From positions 744,001-808,000 of the forward strand of contig JADJLP010000001.1 of assembly GCA_016710065.1 (NCBI GenBank): DNA of 64,000 nt. The letters are read 5' to 3'. Under the pieces are notes generated by a model. That model did no database searches and was not told the DNA's origin. It worked only from the letters and a program-made list of their open reading frames with translations. Source of the stretch: Candidatus Ideonella esbjergensis. GTDB taxonomy: Bacteria > Pseudomonadota > Gammaproteobacteria > Burkholderiales > Burkholderiaceae_C. Each line of letters begins with the position of its first letter. Position 1 is the stretch's first letter. This document shows positions 53,258-60,034 of this stretch, piece after piece. The position numbers and the translations under genes are program-made.

Positions 53258-54225
53258 GCACAGCACCAAAGATTCTGATCATCGGTGCGAATGGGCAAAT
53301 TGGCACCGAACTGGCCGAGGCCCTGGTGGCCCGCCAGGGTGCCCACACCGTGGTCACCAGCGACCTCTCGCCGCGCGGCCGCGTGGCCGGCGTGGTGCAC
53401 GAGGCGCTGGACGTCACCGACGCGGCGGCCCTCACCCAGGTGGTGGAGCGCCACGGCATCACCCAGATCTACCACCTCGCGGCGGCGCTCTCGGCCCGTG
53501 GCGAGCAGCACCCCATGTGGGCCTGGGACCTGAACATGAAGGGCCTGCTGACCGTGCTGGAGCTGGCCCGCACGCACCGGCTGGACAAAGTGTTCTGGCC
53601 CAGCTCTATCGCCGCCTTCGGCCCCACCACGCCGCGCGATGCCACGCCGCAAAAGACCGTGATGGAGCCCACCACGGTCTACGGCATCTCCAAGCTGGCG
53701 GGTGAGGGCTGGTGCGCCTGGTACCACCGCATGCACGGCGTGGATGTGCGCAGCCTGCGCTACCCCGGCCTGATCAGTTGGAAGACCCCGCCCGGCGGTG
53801 GCACCACAGACTACGCCGTGGAGATCTTCCACGAGGCGATCAAGGCCAAGCGCTACACCAGCTTTCTTGATGCCGACACGGCCCTGCCGATGATGTACAT
53901 GCCAGACGCCATACGCGCCACGCTGGCCTTGATGGATGCGCCGGCCGAGCAAGTGCGCGAGCGCCACTCGTACAACCTGGCCGGCAGCAGCTTCACGCCG
54001 GCCGAAATCGCCCAGGCGATTGCCGAGGTACTGCCGGGCTTCGAGATCGGCTATGCACCCGATTTTCGGCAGGCCATTGCTGACAGTTGGCCGCGTTCCA
54101 TTGATGACACAGCGGCGCGCGCCGATTGGGGCTGGCGACCCGACTACGACCTGCGGGCCATGGTGCGCGACATGCTGGCCAACTTGCGCCAAGTGGTGTC
54201 GGCAGATCCCGTCATTTCCGCCTGA
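53254..54225 (+). CDS. tdh: NAD-dependent L-threonine 3-dehydrogenase, short-chain (SDR) type
   Basis: A 323-residue extended-SDR enzyme oxidising threonine to 2-amino-3-ketobutyrate. It has the Rossmann motif ILIIGANGQIGTELAEALVA, WPSSIAAFGPTTPRD and the catalytic Tyr-x3-Lys in VYGISKLAGEGW, plus YPGLISWKTPPGGGTTDYAV, a signature of SDR-type TDH. It is not the zinc MDR-type Tdh of E. coli. The overlap with kbl and the position behind the XRE-cupin regulator support the role. Confidence 0.93.
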   Translation: MSTAPKILIIGANGQIGTELAEALVARQGAHTVVTSDLSPRGRVAGVVHEALDVTDAAALTQVVERHGITQIYHLAAALSARGEQHPMWAWDLNMKGLLTVLELARTHRLDKVFWPSSIAAFGPTTPRDATPQKTVMEPTTVYGISKLAGEGWCAWYHRMHGVDVRSLRYPGLISWKTPPGGGTTDYAVEIFHEAIKAKRYTSFLDADTALPMMYMPDAIRATLALMDAPAEQVRERHSYNLAGSSFTPAEIAQAIAEVLPGFEIGYAPDFRQAIADSWPRSIDDTAARADWGWRPDYDLRAMVRDMLANLRQVVSADPVISA

Positions 54226-54234
54226 CCCGCCGTC

Positions 54235-54254
54235 ATTCCCGCCTGCGCGGGAAT
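54235..54254. repeat. dRS3-like 20-bp palindromic repeat, copy 3
   Basis: ATTCCC-GCCTGCGC-GGGAAT between the convergent tdh and DUF962 genes, 10 bp after the tdh stop. As a perfect inverted repeat it could also act as a transcription-stopping hairpin. A degraded partner (CGTCATTTCCGCC) lies just to the left, across the tdh 3' end. Confidence 0.78.
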
Positions 54255-54264
54255 GACCAGGCAC

Positions 54265-54591
54265 TCAGAACGGAATCTTGCCCGTCCAGATGTCCTTGTA
54301 CATGACCCAGTCGCCCATGAAGCTGTACCAGGGGCGCTTGAAGCTGGCGGGCTTGTTCTTCTCGAAGCCGAAGTGGCCGATCCAGGCGCAGCCGTAGCCG
54401 CACAGCAGGCCATAGAGCAAGTAGACGGGCTGGCCGCTCAGCACCATCGTGGCCAGGCAGACCAGGGCCAAGCTCGAGCCCAGAAAGTGCAGTCGACGGC
54501 AAGTGCGGTTGCTGTGTTCACCCAGATAGAAGGGGTAGAACTCGGCAAAGGTCTTGTAGGCGTGGATGTCGGGCGCGGTGGCGGTGGTCAT
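54265..54591 (-). CDS. DUF962/Mpo1-like membrane protein
   Basis: 108 residues. YKTFAEFYPFYLGEHSNRTC and RRLHFLGSSLALVCLATMV, then LLYGLLCGYGCAWIGHFGFE and KNKPASFKRPWYSFMGDWVM, match the DUF962/Mpo1 family with its conserved His residues (YxxxH, RRLHF, GHF). Yeast Mpo1 is an iron-dependent dioxygenase of fatty acid alpha-oxidation; a similar activity in bacteria is only inferred. Convergent to tdh. Confidence 0.88.
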   Translation of the reverse strand: MTTATAPDIHAYKTFAEFYPFYLGEHSNRTCRRLHFLGSSLALVCLATMVLSGQPVYLLYGLLCGYGCAWIGHFGFEKNKPASFKRPWYSFMGDWVMYKDIWTGKIPF

Positions 54592-54672
54592 GGCAACTCC
54601 TGGGAGCGGCGGCCGCCGCTGGACGCATTGCACTGCTTCATCGCCGCCACTGCCATCGGGTATTGCCCACCG

Positions 54673-55482
54673 TCAAGCCAGCGCCAGTCGCAACGCCGCC
54701 AGCACGGCGTCCGGTTGCTCCTGCATCAGACCGTGCCCGCCAGGCACCATGTGCACCTGGGCCTTCAGCGCCGTGGCGATCTCGCGCGTGGCCTTGGGCG
54801 AGGTCATCTGGTCAGCCGCGCCCAGCACGAAGTGCACGGGGCACTGCACCCCGGCCGCAGCTTGCAGGCCGTTGGCGTAGGCATTGCACAGCTGGAAGTC
54901 ATGCGCGAACACATTGACCTGGTCGTTGCCCGCCTGAACCTGGCCCATCAGGTGCCGGTTGCCGCCGTGCAGCCACATGCCGGGGCCGGGGTAGCTGGGT
55001 TTGGCGGCCAGGGTGGAGAGCGAGAAGGCGTTGACCATGTCCATCCCGGCACCCGGTATGTTGGCGGCAGCGTTCAGCAGCCCGTCCGACACCTTCATGG
55101 GGTAGGCCGTGCCCACCATCACCAGGCGGCAGATGCGCCGGGGCGCGCGCGCGGCCATCTCCAGCGCGATCAGCGAGCCCATGCTGTGGCCCACCACCGC
55201 CGTAGTCTGGTCGGCGCCCACGCCTGCAGCATCCAGCAGGGCCAGGGTCCAGTCGGCCAGGGCCTGCACGCTGGGCTGCAGCGGGCCGGCCGAGCGCAGG
55301 TGGCCGGGCTGGTCCACCGCCAGCACGCTGTTCCCATGGTGCGCACACCAGCGCGCCAGCAGGGTCCACACACTGTGGTCGTGCAGCGCGCCGTGGATGA
55401 AGACCACGCAGGGCAGGGTGGCATCGAAGGGCTTGCCGCCGGTGTAGGCGTAGGCGGTTTGGCCTTGAACCGTGAGTTGCAT
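54673..55482 (-). CDS. Alpha/beta-fold hydrolase
   Basis: 269 residues. CVVFIHGALHDHSVWTLLAR (oxyanion HG), VDQPGHLRSAGP, nucleophile elbow AVVGHSMGSLIALEMAARAP, VLGAADQMTSPKATREIA (acid Asp) and MVPGGHGLMQEQPDAVLA (His) make a complete Ser-Asp-His triad. It resembles MhpC/haloperoxidase-type esterases. It begins 2 bp after the metY stop, so the pair is co-transcribed. The substrate is unknown. Confidence 0.87.
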   Translation of the reverse strand: MQLTVQGQTAYAYTGGKPFDATLPCVVFIHGALHDHSVWTLLARWCAHHGNSVLAVDQPGHLRSAGPLQPSVQALADWTLALLDAAGVGADQTTAVVGHSMGSLIALEMAARAPRRICRLVMVGTAYPMKVSDGLLNAAANIPGAGMDMVNAFSLSTLAAKPSYPGPGMWLHGGNRHLMGQVQAGNDQVNVFAHDFQLCNAYANGLQAAAGVQCPVHFVLGAADQMTSPKATREIATALKAQVHMVPGGHGLMQEQPDAVLAALRLALA

Positions 55483-55484
55483 GG

Positions 55485-56798
55485 TCAGGCTCCTGCCTTC
55501 TCGGCGGCCTTCAGGGCGCGCTTGAGGTCGTCGATCAGATCGGCCGGGTCTTCCAGGCCGATCGACAGGCGGATGGTGCCGGCGCTGATGCCGGCTTGGG
55601 CCAGCGCGGCGTCGTCCATGCGGAAGTGGGTGGTGGAGGCCGGGTGAATGACCAGCGAGCGGCAATCGCCCACGTTGGCCAGGTGGGAGAAGATCTTCAG
55701 CGCCTCGATGAAGGCCACGCCCTGGGCGCGGCTGCCCTGGATGTCGAAGCTGAACACCGAGCCGCAGCCGCGCGGCAGTAGCTGTCTGGCCAAGGTTTGG
55801 CTGGGGTGGCCGTCCAGTTCTGGGTAGCCCACGCGAGCCACCATGGGGTGGGCAGCGAGAAAGGCCACTACCTCGCGGGTGTTGCTCACATGGCGGGCCA
55901 TGCGCAGCGGCAAGGTCTCCAGGCCCTGCAAGATCAGCCAGGCGGTGTGTGGGCTCATGCAGGCGCCAAAGTCGCGCAGGCCCTCGCGGCGCGCGCGCAG
56001 CAGGAAGGCGCCCACTGTGCTCTCTTCGGCAAACACCATGCCGTGAAAGCCGGCGTACGGCTCGCACAGTTCGGGGAACTTGCCGTGCCTGGCATGGGCG
56101 GCCGACCAGTTGAAGCGGCCTGAATCGACCAGCACGCCGCCCACCACGGTGCCATGGCCCGAGAGGAACTTGGTGGCCGAGTGGAAGAGCAGGTCGGCGC
56201 CGTGGTCAAACGGGCGCAGCAGCCAGGGTGGCGTGAAGGTGGCGTCCACCAGCAGCGGCAGGCCGGCCGCGTGGGCGATCTGACTCACTTCAGGGATGTC
56301 CAGCACGTCCAGGCCCGGGTTGCCCAGGGTCTCGCCAAACAGCAGCTTGGTTTCGGGGCGGATGGCCGCGCGCCAGGCGTCCAGGTCACCCGGGGCAACA
56401 AAGCTGGTGCTGATGCCGAATCGTCGCAAGGTGTAGTCGAGCAAATTGTGCGAGCCACCATACAAGGCCGCGCTGGACACGATGTGCGAGCCTGCGCCGC
56501 ACAGCGTGCTCACCGCCAGATGCAGGGCCGCTTGGCCGCTGGCGGTGGCGATGGCGCCCGAGCCACCTTCGAGCGCAGCGATGCGTTCTTCCAACACCGC
56601 ATTGGTGGGGTTGGAGATGCGGCTGTAGACGTGGCCGGCGCGCTCCATGTTGAACAGCGAGGCCGCGTGCTCGCTGGACTCGAACACGAAAGAGGTGGTC
56701 AGGTGGATGGGCACGGCCCGGGCGCCGGTGGCCGGGTCGGGGGCGGCGCCGGCATGCAGCGCGAGGGTGTCGAAACCGGGGTCGGACGAGCCGGGCAT
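55485..56798 (-). CDS. metY: O-acetylhomoserine aminocarboxypropyltransferase (sulfhydrylase)
   Basis: A 437-residue PLP enzyme of the Cys/Met-metabolism family that makes homocysteine from O-acetylhomoserine and sulfide. Motifs: FDTLALHAGAAPDPATGARA, SRISNPTNAVLEERIAALEG, ASGQAALHLAVSTLCGAGSH, the PLP lysine Lys210 in DLLFHSATKFLSGHG and the C-terminal VGDCRSLVIHPASTTHFRM. The about 430-residue length separates it from shorter cystathionine gamma-synthases. Downstream, 2 bp away, lies the alpha/beta hydrolase. Confidence 0.93.
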   Translation of the reverse strand: MPGSSDPGFDTLALHAGAAPDPATGARAVPIHLTTSFVFESSEHAASLFNMERAGHVYSRISNPTNAVLEERIAALEGGSGAIATASGQAALHLAVSTLCGAGSHIVSSAALYGGSHNLLDYTLRRFGISTSFVAPGDLDAWRAAIRPETKLLFGETLGNPGLDVLDIPEVSQIAHAAGLPLLVDATFTPPWLLRPFDHGADLLFHSATKFLSGHGTVVGGVLVDSGRFNWSAAHARHGKFPELCEPYAGFHGMVFAEESTVGAFLLRARREGLRDFGACMSPHTAWLILQGLETLPLRMARHVSNTREVVAFLAAHPMVARVGYPELDGHPSQTLARQLLPRGCGSVFSFDIQGSRAQGVAFIEALKIFSHLANVGDCRSLVIHPASTTHFRMDDAALAQAGISAGTIRLSIGLEDPADLIDDLKRALKAAEKAGA

Positions 56799-56811
56799 GG
56801 GGTCACTCCCT

Positions 56812-56840
56812 TTGAGATGGCCACGGATTGTGTGCTATGT
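56812..56840 (+). promoter_or_regulatory. Probable promoter of the CBS-domain gene
   Basis: TTGAGA (56812-56817) and CTATGT (56835-56840) with 17 bp spacing, about 50 bp upstream of the ATG at 56890, in the gap divergent to metY. Confidence 0.5.
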
Positions 56841-56889
56841 TGCCCACATCATCAGTGTGGTGGCACAGGCCGCGTATCAGGAGAAACAC

Positions 56890-57357
56890 ATGAAGGTCAG
56901 CGACATCCTCAGGGTCAAGGGCAACACCCTGTTCACGGTCACTCCCGACCAAGCTTTGGCCGACGCCGTCAACACCATGGCCATGCACGACATCGGCTCG
57001 TTGGTGGTGATGGACCACGGCAATCTCACCGGCATGCTGACCTTCCGCGAGGTCATCAACGCCATCGTCAAGAACGGCGGCGAGGTGGGCACCACTCTGA
57101 TCCGTTCGGTGATGGACAACGCGCCGCTCACCTGCACGCCCGACACCGAGATCGACGAGGTGCGCCGCATGATGCTGGGTCGCCACGCACGCTACATGCC
57201 GGTGCTGAACGAGAAGACGCTGATGGGTGTGATCTCGTTCTACGACGTGGCCCGCACGGTGGTGGAAGCACAAGACTTTGAGAACCGCATGCTCAAGGCC
57301 TACATCCGCGACTGGCCGGTGGAAGAAGGCGCTGGCGGCGAACAGCAGATCGGCTGA
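56890..57357 (+). CDS. CBS-domain pair protein
   Basis: A 155-residue protein consisting of two CBS motifs in tandem: MKVSDILRVKGNTLFTVTPD ... HDIGSLVVMDHGNLTGMLTF and LIRSVMDNAPLTCTPDTEID ... RHARYMPVLNEKTLMGVISF. CBS pairs bind adenine nucleotides and usually regulate a partner enzyme or channel; no partner is fused here. The ATG at 56890 has AGGAGA upstream. In several betaproteobacteria this gene is next to metY, but a functional link is not shown. Confidence 0.9.
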   Translation: MKVSDILRVKGNTLFTVTPDQALADAVNTMAMHDIGSLVVMDHGNLTGMLTFREVINAIVKNGGEVGTTLIRSVMDNAPLTCTPDTEIDEVRRMMLGRHARYMPVLNEKTLMGVISFYDVARTVVEAQDFENRMLKAYIRDWPVEEGAGGEQQIG

Positions 57358-57472
57358 CCCAGAGCAGCCGACGCACCGTCGCCATGGTGCGGCACAGCGC
57401 TCAGCACTGAGCAGCACGCGGCACTTGGCGTGCTGCTTGCGGCGCAGAGCAGTCGTCCGAAAGTCGGTGGCG

Positions 57473-57586
57473 GGCAGAGGTCGCCGGGTACCCGCCCGAC
57501 TCCATCTCCCGCTGGCTCACGCCCTCAGCCGGGCGTGAGCCATTCCTCCTTGAGTTCCGTCGGGCGGATACCCGACACCCTCTGCC
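57473..57586. repeat. MITE-like inverted-arm element, copy 2
   Basis: A 114-bp unit with 28-bp inverted arms at 57473-57500 and 57559-57586. The right arm (GTCGGGCGGATACCCGACAC...) is identical over 28 bp to that of copy 1 at 23416-23443. The centres share TCCATCTCCC, GCCCTC-GCCGGGCGTGA-type and ATTCCT...TGAGTTCC blocks. No coding capacity. Confidence 0.72.
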
Positions 57587-57767
57587 AACCAGCGCCTTTG
57601 TCTTCAACGCTGAAACAGCCAAGGCAGCGGCCCGATCAGGACGGTGGGGCGTGTTGCGCAGCGAGGTAAAGGCGGAATGGCGAGGCCCGCCAGGGCCGAG
57701 GCAGGGGGGACACGAGCGAAGCAATGCGCCCCGCCGTCGTGATCTCGTGCAGGTGCCGAAAGCCTGG

Positions 57768-57808
57768 ATTCCCGCCCCCGCCTTCGCGGGGGCAGGCTCC
57801 GCGGGAAT
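57768..57808. repeat. Extended dRS3-like palindrome, copy 4
   Basis: Has the same ends as the 20-bp copies (GGATTCCCGC on the left, GCGGGAATGACG on the right) but with an enlarged centre containing a nested inverted repeat (CCCCGCC...GGGGGCAGG), total 41 bp. It looks like one palindrome inserted into or duplicated within another. Confidence 0.65.
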
Positions 57809-57860
57809 GACGGCGGAGGGCTGCGGGTATGACGGCTATGCGCCGATCCCCGTCAACAGG

Positions 57861-59135
57861 TCAGCGCCCGCGTGTCGCTTTGGCCGCCTCGCGCAGCTTG
57901 TCCTTCTTGCTCTGGCGCTTGCCTTTGACGCCGCCATTCGGATCCAGCCCGGTGCCTGGGCCAAGAGCGGCCTGCGTTGCCGCGCTGTCGTTGGGCTCGA
58001 AGCCAGTCACCACCTCACGTTGCACGCGCAAGCCCTGGCGCTTTTCTATCAAGCGGAAGTGCGCTTCGGCGGAGGGGATGATGAAGCTGATGGCGTCGCC
58101 CACGCCGCCAGCGCGGCCGGTGCGGCCGATGCGGTGGATGTAATCCTCGGTGGCGCGCGGCAGATCGTAGTTCACCACCAGCGGCAAGGCGTCGATGTGC
58201 AGGCCGCGGGCGGCCATGTCGGTGGCCACCATCACCTGGATCTGGCCGCGCTTGAAGGCCGCCAGCGTGTCGGTGCGGGCGCCCTGGCTCAGCTCGCCGT
58301 GGAAGGGCGCGGCCTGGATGCCCACGCGGCCCAGCTTGTCGGCTACCAGTTCGGTGGCGTACTTGGTGGCCACGAAGACCAGGGCGCGGTCTTGGCCGGC
58401 GTCCTTGATGAGCTGGCGCAGCAGCACGAGGCGACGGTCGGCGTCAACGCTGATGGCGCGTTGGTGGATGTCGGGGCGCGCTGCGGTGGCACTGGCCAGC
58501 TCAATCAACTCGGGCTCATGCAGCAGCGCGGCGGCCAGGGCCTTCACCGGCGGCGGGAAGGTGGCGGAGCACAGCACCGTCTGGTGGCGATGCGGGCGTG
58601 GCGGCAGCAGCGCCAGCACCTCGTTCAGCTCGTCGGAAAAACCCAGGTCCAACAGGCGGTCGGCTTCGTCCAACACCAGGCAAGTGACCTGGTCGAGGTG
58701 CACGGCGTTGTGGCGCACCAGGTCGAGCAGACGGCCGGGCGTGGCCACCATGATGTCGGCGCCACCGCGCAAGCCCATCATCTGAGGGTTGATCGAGACG
58801 CCGCCAAAGGCCACGGCCACCTTCACCAGGCCGGGCAGCTCATGCGCCAGTTCGCGCAGCGTCTGGCCGGCCTGCATGGCCAGCTCACGGGTGGGCACCA
58901 GCACCAGGCCGCGCAGCGGGCGCGGCGCGCGGGGCGTGCCGCTCAGCCACTGCTGCAACAGCGGCAACACGAAGGCGGCGGTCTTGCCCGAGCCGGTGCG
59001 GGCCTGCATCTGCACGTCGTGACCTCTCAACATGGCTGGGATGGCGGCCAACTGCACGGGCGTGGGCTGGGTGTAGCCGCGCTGCTGTACGGCGCGCGCC
59101 AGGGCGGGCGCTAGACCCAGGGCGGAAAAGGGCAT
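57861..59135 (-). CDS. DEAD-box ATP-dependent RNA helicase (RhlE-like)
   Basis: A 424-residue helicase. Q motif YTQPTPVQLAAIPAML, motif I ARTGSGKTAAFVLPLL, Ia VPTRELAMQ, II LVLDEADRLLDLGF, III SATFPPPVKALAAALLH-type, V ATDMAARGLHIDALPLVVNY and VI YIHRIGRTGRAGGVGDA are all visible. The C-terminus is a basic Lys/Arg tail (KGKRQSKKDKLREAAKATRG). It fits RhlE-type helicases acting in rRNA and mRNA metabolism. Convergent to the CBS gene. Confidence 0.93.
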   Translation of the reverse strand: MPFSALGLAPALARAVQQRGYTQPTPVQLAAIPAMLRGHDVQMQARTGSGKTAAFVLPLLQQWLSGTPRAPRPLRGLVLVPTRELAMQAGQTLRELAHELPGLVKVAVAFGGVSINPQMMGLRGGADIMVATPGRLLDLVRHNAVHLDQVTCLVLDEADRLLDLGFSDELNEVLALLPPRPHRHQTVLCSATFPPPVKALAAALLHEPELIELASATAARPDIHQRAISVDADRRLVLLRQLIKDAGQDRALVFVATKYATELVADKLGRVGIQAAPFHGELSQGARTDTLAAFKRGQIQVMVATDMAARGLHIDALPLVVNYDLPRATEDYIHRIGRTGRAGGVGDAISFIIPSAEAHFRLIEKRQGLRVQREVVTGFEPNDSAATQAALGPGTGLDPNGGVKGKRQSKKDKLREAAKATRGR

Positions 59136-59183
59136 GGAAGGGCTTCAGGTCGGCAAGGCTGAAGTGTAGGCCCCGGCCACACC

Positions 59184-59840
59184 TCACAGCCCGGTGGTGT
59201 CGGTCTGTAGCACGCTGCTGGGCCAGCCACGCAGGAGGGCCAGGCGTCGGCGTGTGCTGGGGTGGGTGGCAGTGTCGTGGGTGAGTTCGCGGCCCAGGAG
59301 CAGGAAGGCCTCCACTGCGTCGGAGGTGTGCCAACCCAGCCGGCGCAAGCTGTGCAGCGCATAAGCATCGGCCGCCAGTTCCTGCTGGTGCGCAAGGGCG
59401 CTGGCCTCACGGCCCAGGTCGTTGGCCACGGGGTCGGTGTGCGCCGGCGTCACCTCACCGGGAATCCAGCGCAGGTACAGGCTGTTCATGGCCTGCCAGT
59501 CCTGCGCCACCAGGTGGCCGATCTCGTGGGCCAGGATGAACAAGCGCGCGCCCTCGGGCGCATCGGCCAATGTCTCGTTGGCCAGCACCACATGGCCTAG
59601 CATGGCCTCGGCCACCACCGGGCCGGTGACCACGCGCAGGTGCAGCTCAGTGGCTATGCCCAGCGCCTGGCACAGTTGCTCGAAGCTGCGTTGCACGGTG
59701 TCGGCACGCGGGCCAGCGGCCGCCAACGGCAGGGCTTCCAGAAGCCGCTGCTGGGATTGCCGCAACACCGCAGTGATGCCCTGGGCATGGGCGCCCAGGC
59801 TCAGGCAGAGCCCAAGGATGGCCATGGGCCACTGGGGCAT
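59184..59840 (-). CDS. M48-like periplasmic metallopeptidase
   Basis: 218 residues with a signal peptide (MAILGLCLSLGAHAQ, likely cleaved after AHA). The zinc motif is LFILAHEIGHLVAQD (HExxH), and the third ligand is the Glu in HQQELAADAYALHSLRRLGW, as in M48/M56-type peptidases. It is shorter than HtpX or BepA and has no TPR domain or membrane helices. Substrates are unknown. Start at ATG 59840; ATG 59825 is an alternative. Divergent from the formate dehydrogenase genes. Confidence 0.85.
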   Translation of the reverse strand: MPQWPMAILGLCLSLGAHAQGITAVLRQSQQRLLEALPLAAAGPRADTVQRSFEQLCQALGIATELHLRVVTGPVVAEAMLGHVVLANETLADAPEGARLFILAHEIGHLVAQDWQAMNSLYLRWIPGEVTPAHTDPVANDLGREASALAHQQELAADAYALHSLRRLGWHTSDAVEAFLLLGRELTHDTATHPSTRRRLALLRGWPSSVLQTDTTGL

Positions 59841-59934
59841 GGGTCACCTCCTTGCGAGCAGCGCGGACAGCCGCCAGTGTGCACGGGCCCAACACCCCGG
59901 CTGGCGCAGGGGACATGGTCCGGTCAGGGTAAGT

Positions 59935-59958
59935 CTTTATGCGCCCGAAAGCATAAAG
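59935..59958. promoter_or_regulatory. Palindromic activator-site candidate upstream of formate dehydrogenase
   Basis: CTTTATGC (59935-59942) and GCATAAAG (59951-59958) form a perfect 8-bp inverted repeat with an 8-bp centre. It contains the T-N11-A spacing of LysR-type sites (T59938, A59950). It is centred roughly 65 bp upstream of the predicted transcription start, the usual position for a LysR-type recognition site. No regulator gene is seen in the window. Confidence 0.6.
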
Positions 59959-59977
59959 GCGTGAGCCCAGGCGCATA

Positions 59978-60006
59978 TTGAGCCGGCGGCGCCCGCTGCG
60001 TACATT
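59978..60006 (+). promoter_or_regulatory. Probable formate dehydrogenase promoter
   Basis: TTGAGC (59978-59983) and TACATT (60001-60006) are 17 bp apart and 28 bp before the ATG at 60035, giving a short leader with GGAAG as the ribosome-binding site. Confidence 0.6.
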
Positions 60007-60034
60007 CGGGGGTTCAGTCGCACCGGAAGTCTGC

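Larger units (their letters stand above)
57358..57860. other. Non-coding repeat mosaic between convergent CBS and helicase genes
   Basis: 503 bp with no credible gene. Contents: a G/C-rich unassigned stretch, GTCGGTGGCG (57463) leading into MITE-like copy 2 (57473-57586), about 180 bp unassigned, an extended dRS3-like palindrome (57768-57808) and GCTATGCGCC (57835-57844). The order MITE-like / dRS3-like / GCTATGCGCC matches the 23.2-23.7 kb mosaic. Confidence 0.65.

Noticed and set aside
57651..59114. A 487-codon forward open frame opposite the DEAD-box helicase
   Set aside because: Antisense to a helicase with all motifs intact; its first part is intergenic repeat DNA. A shadow.
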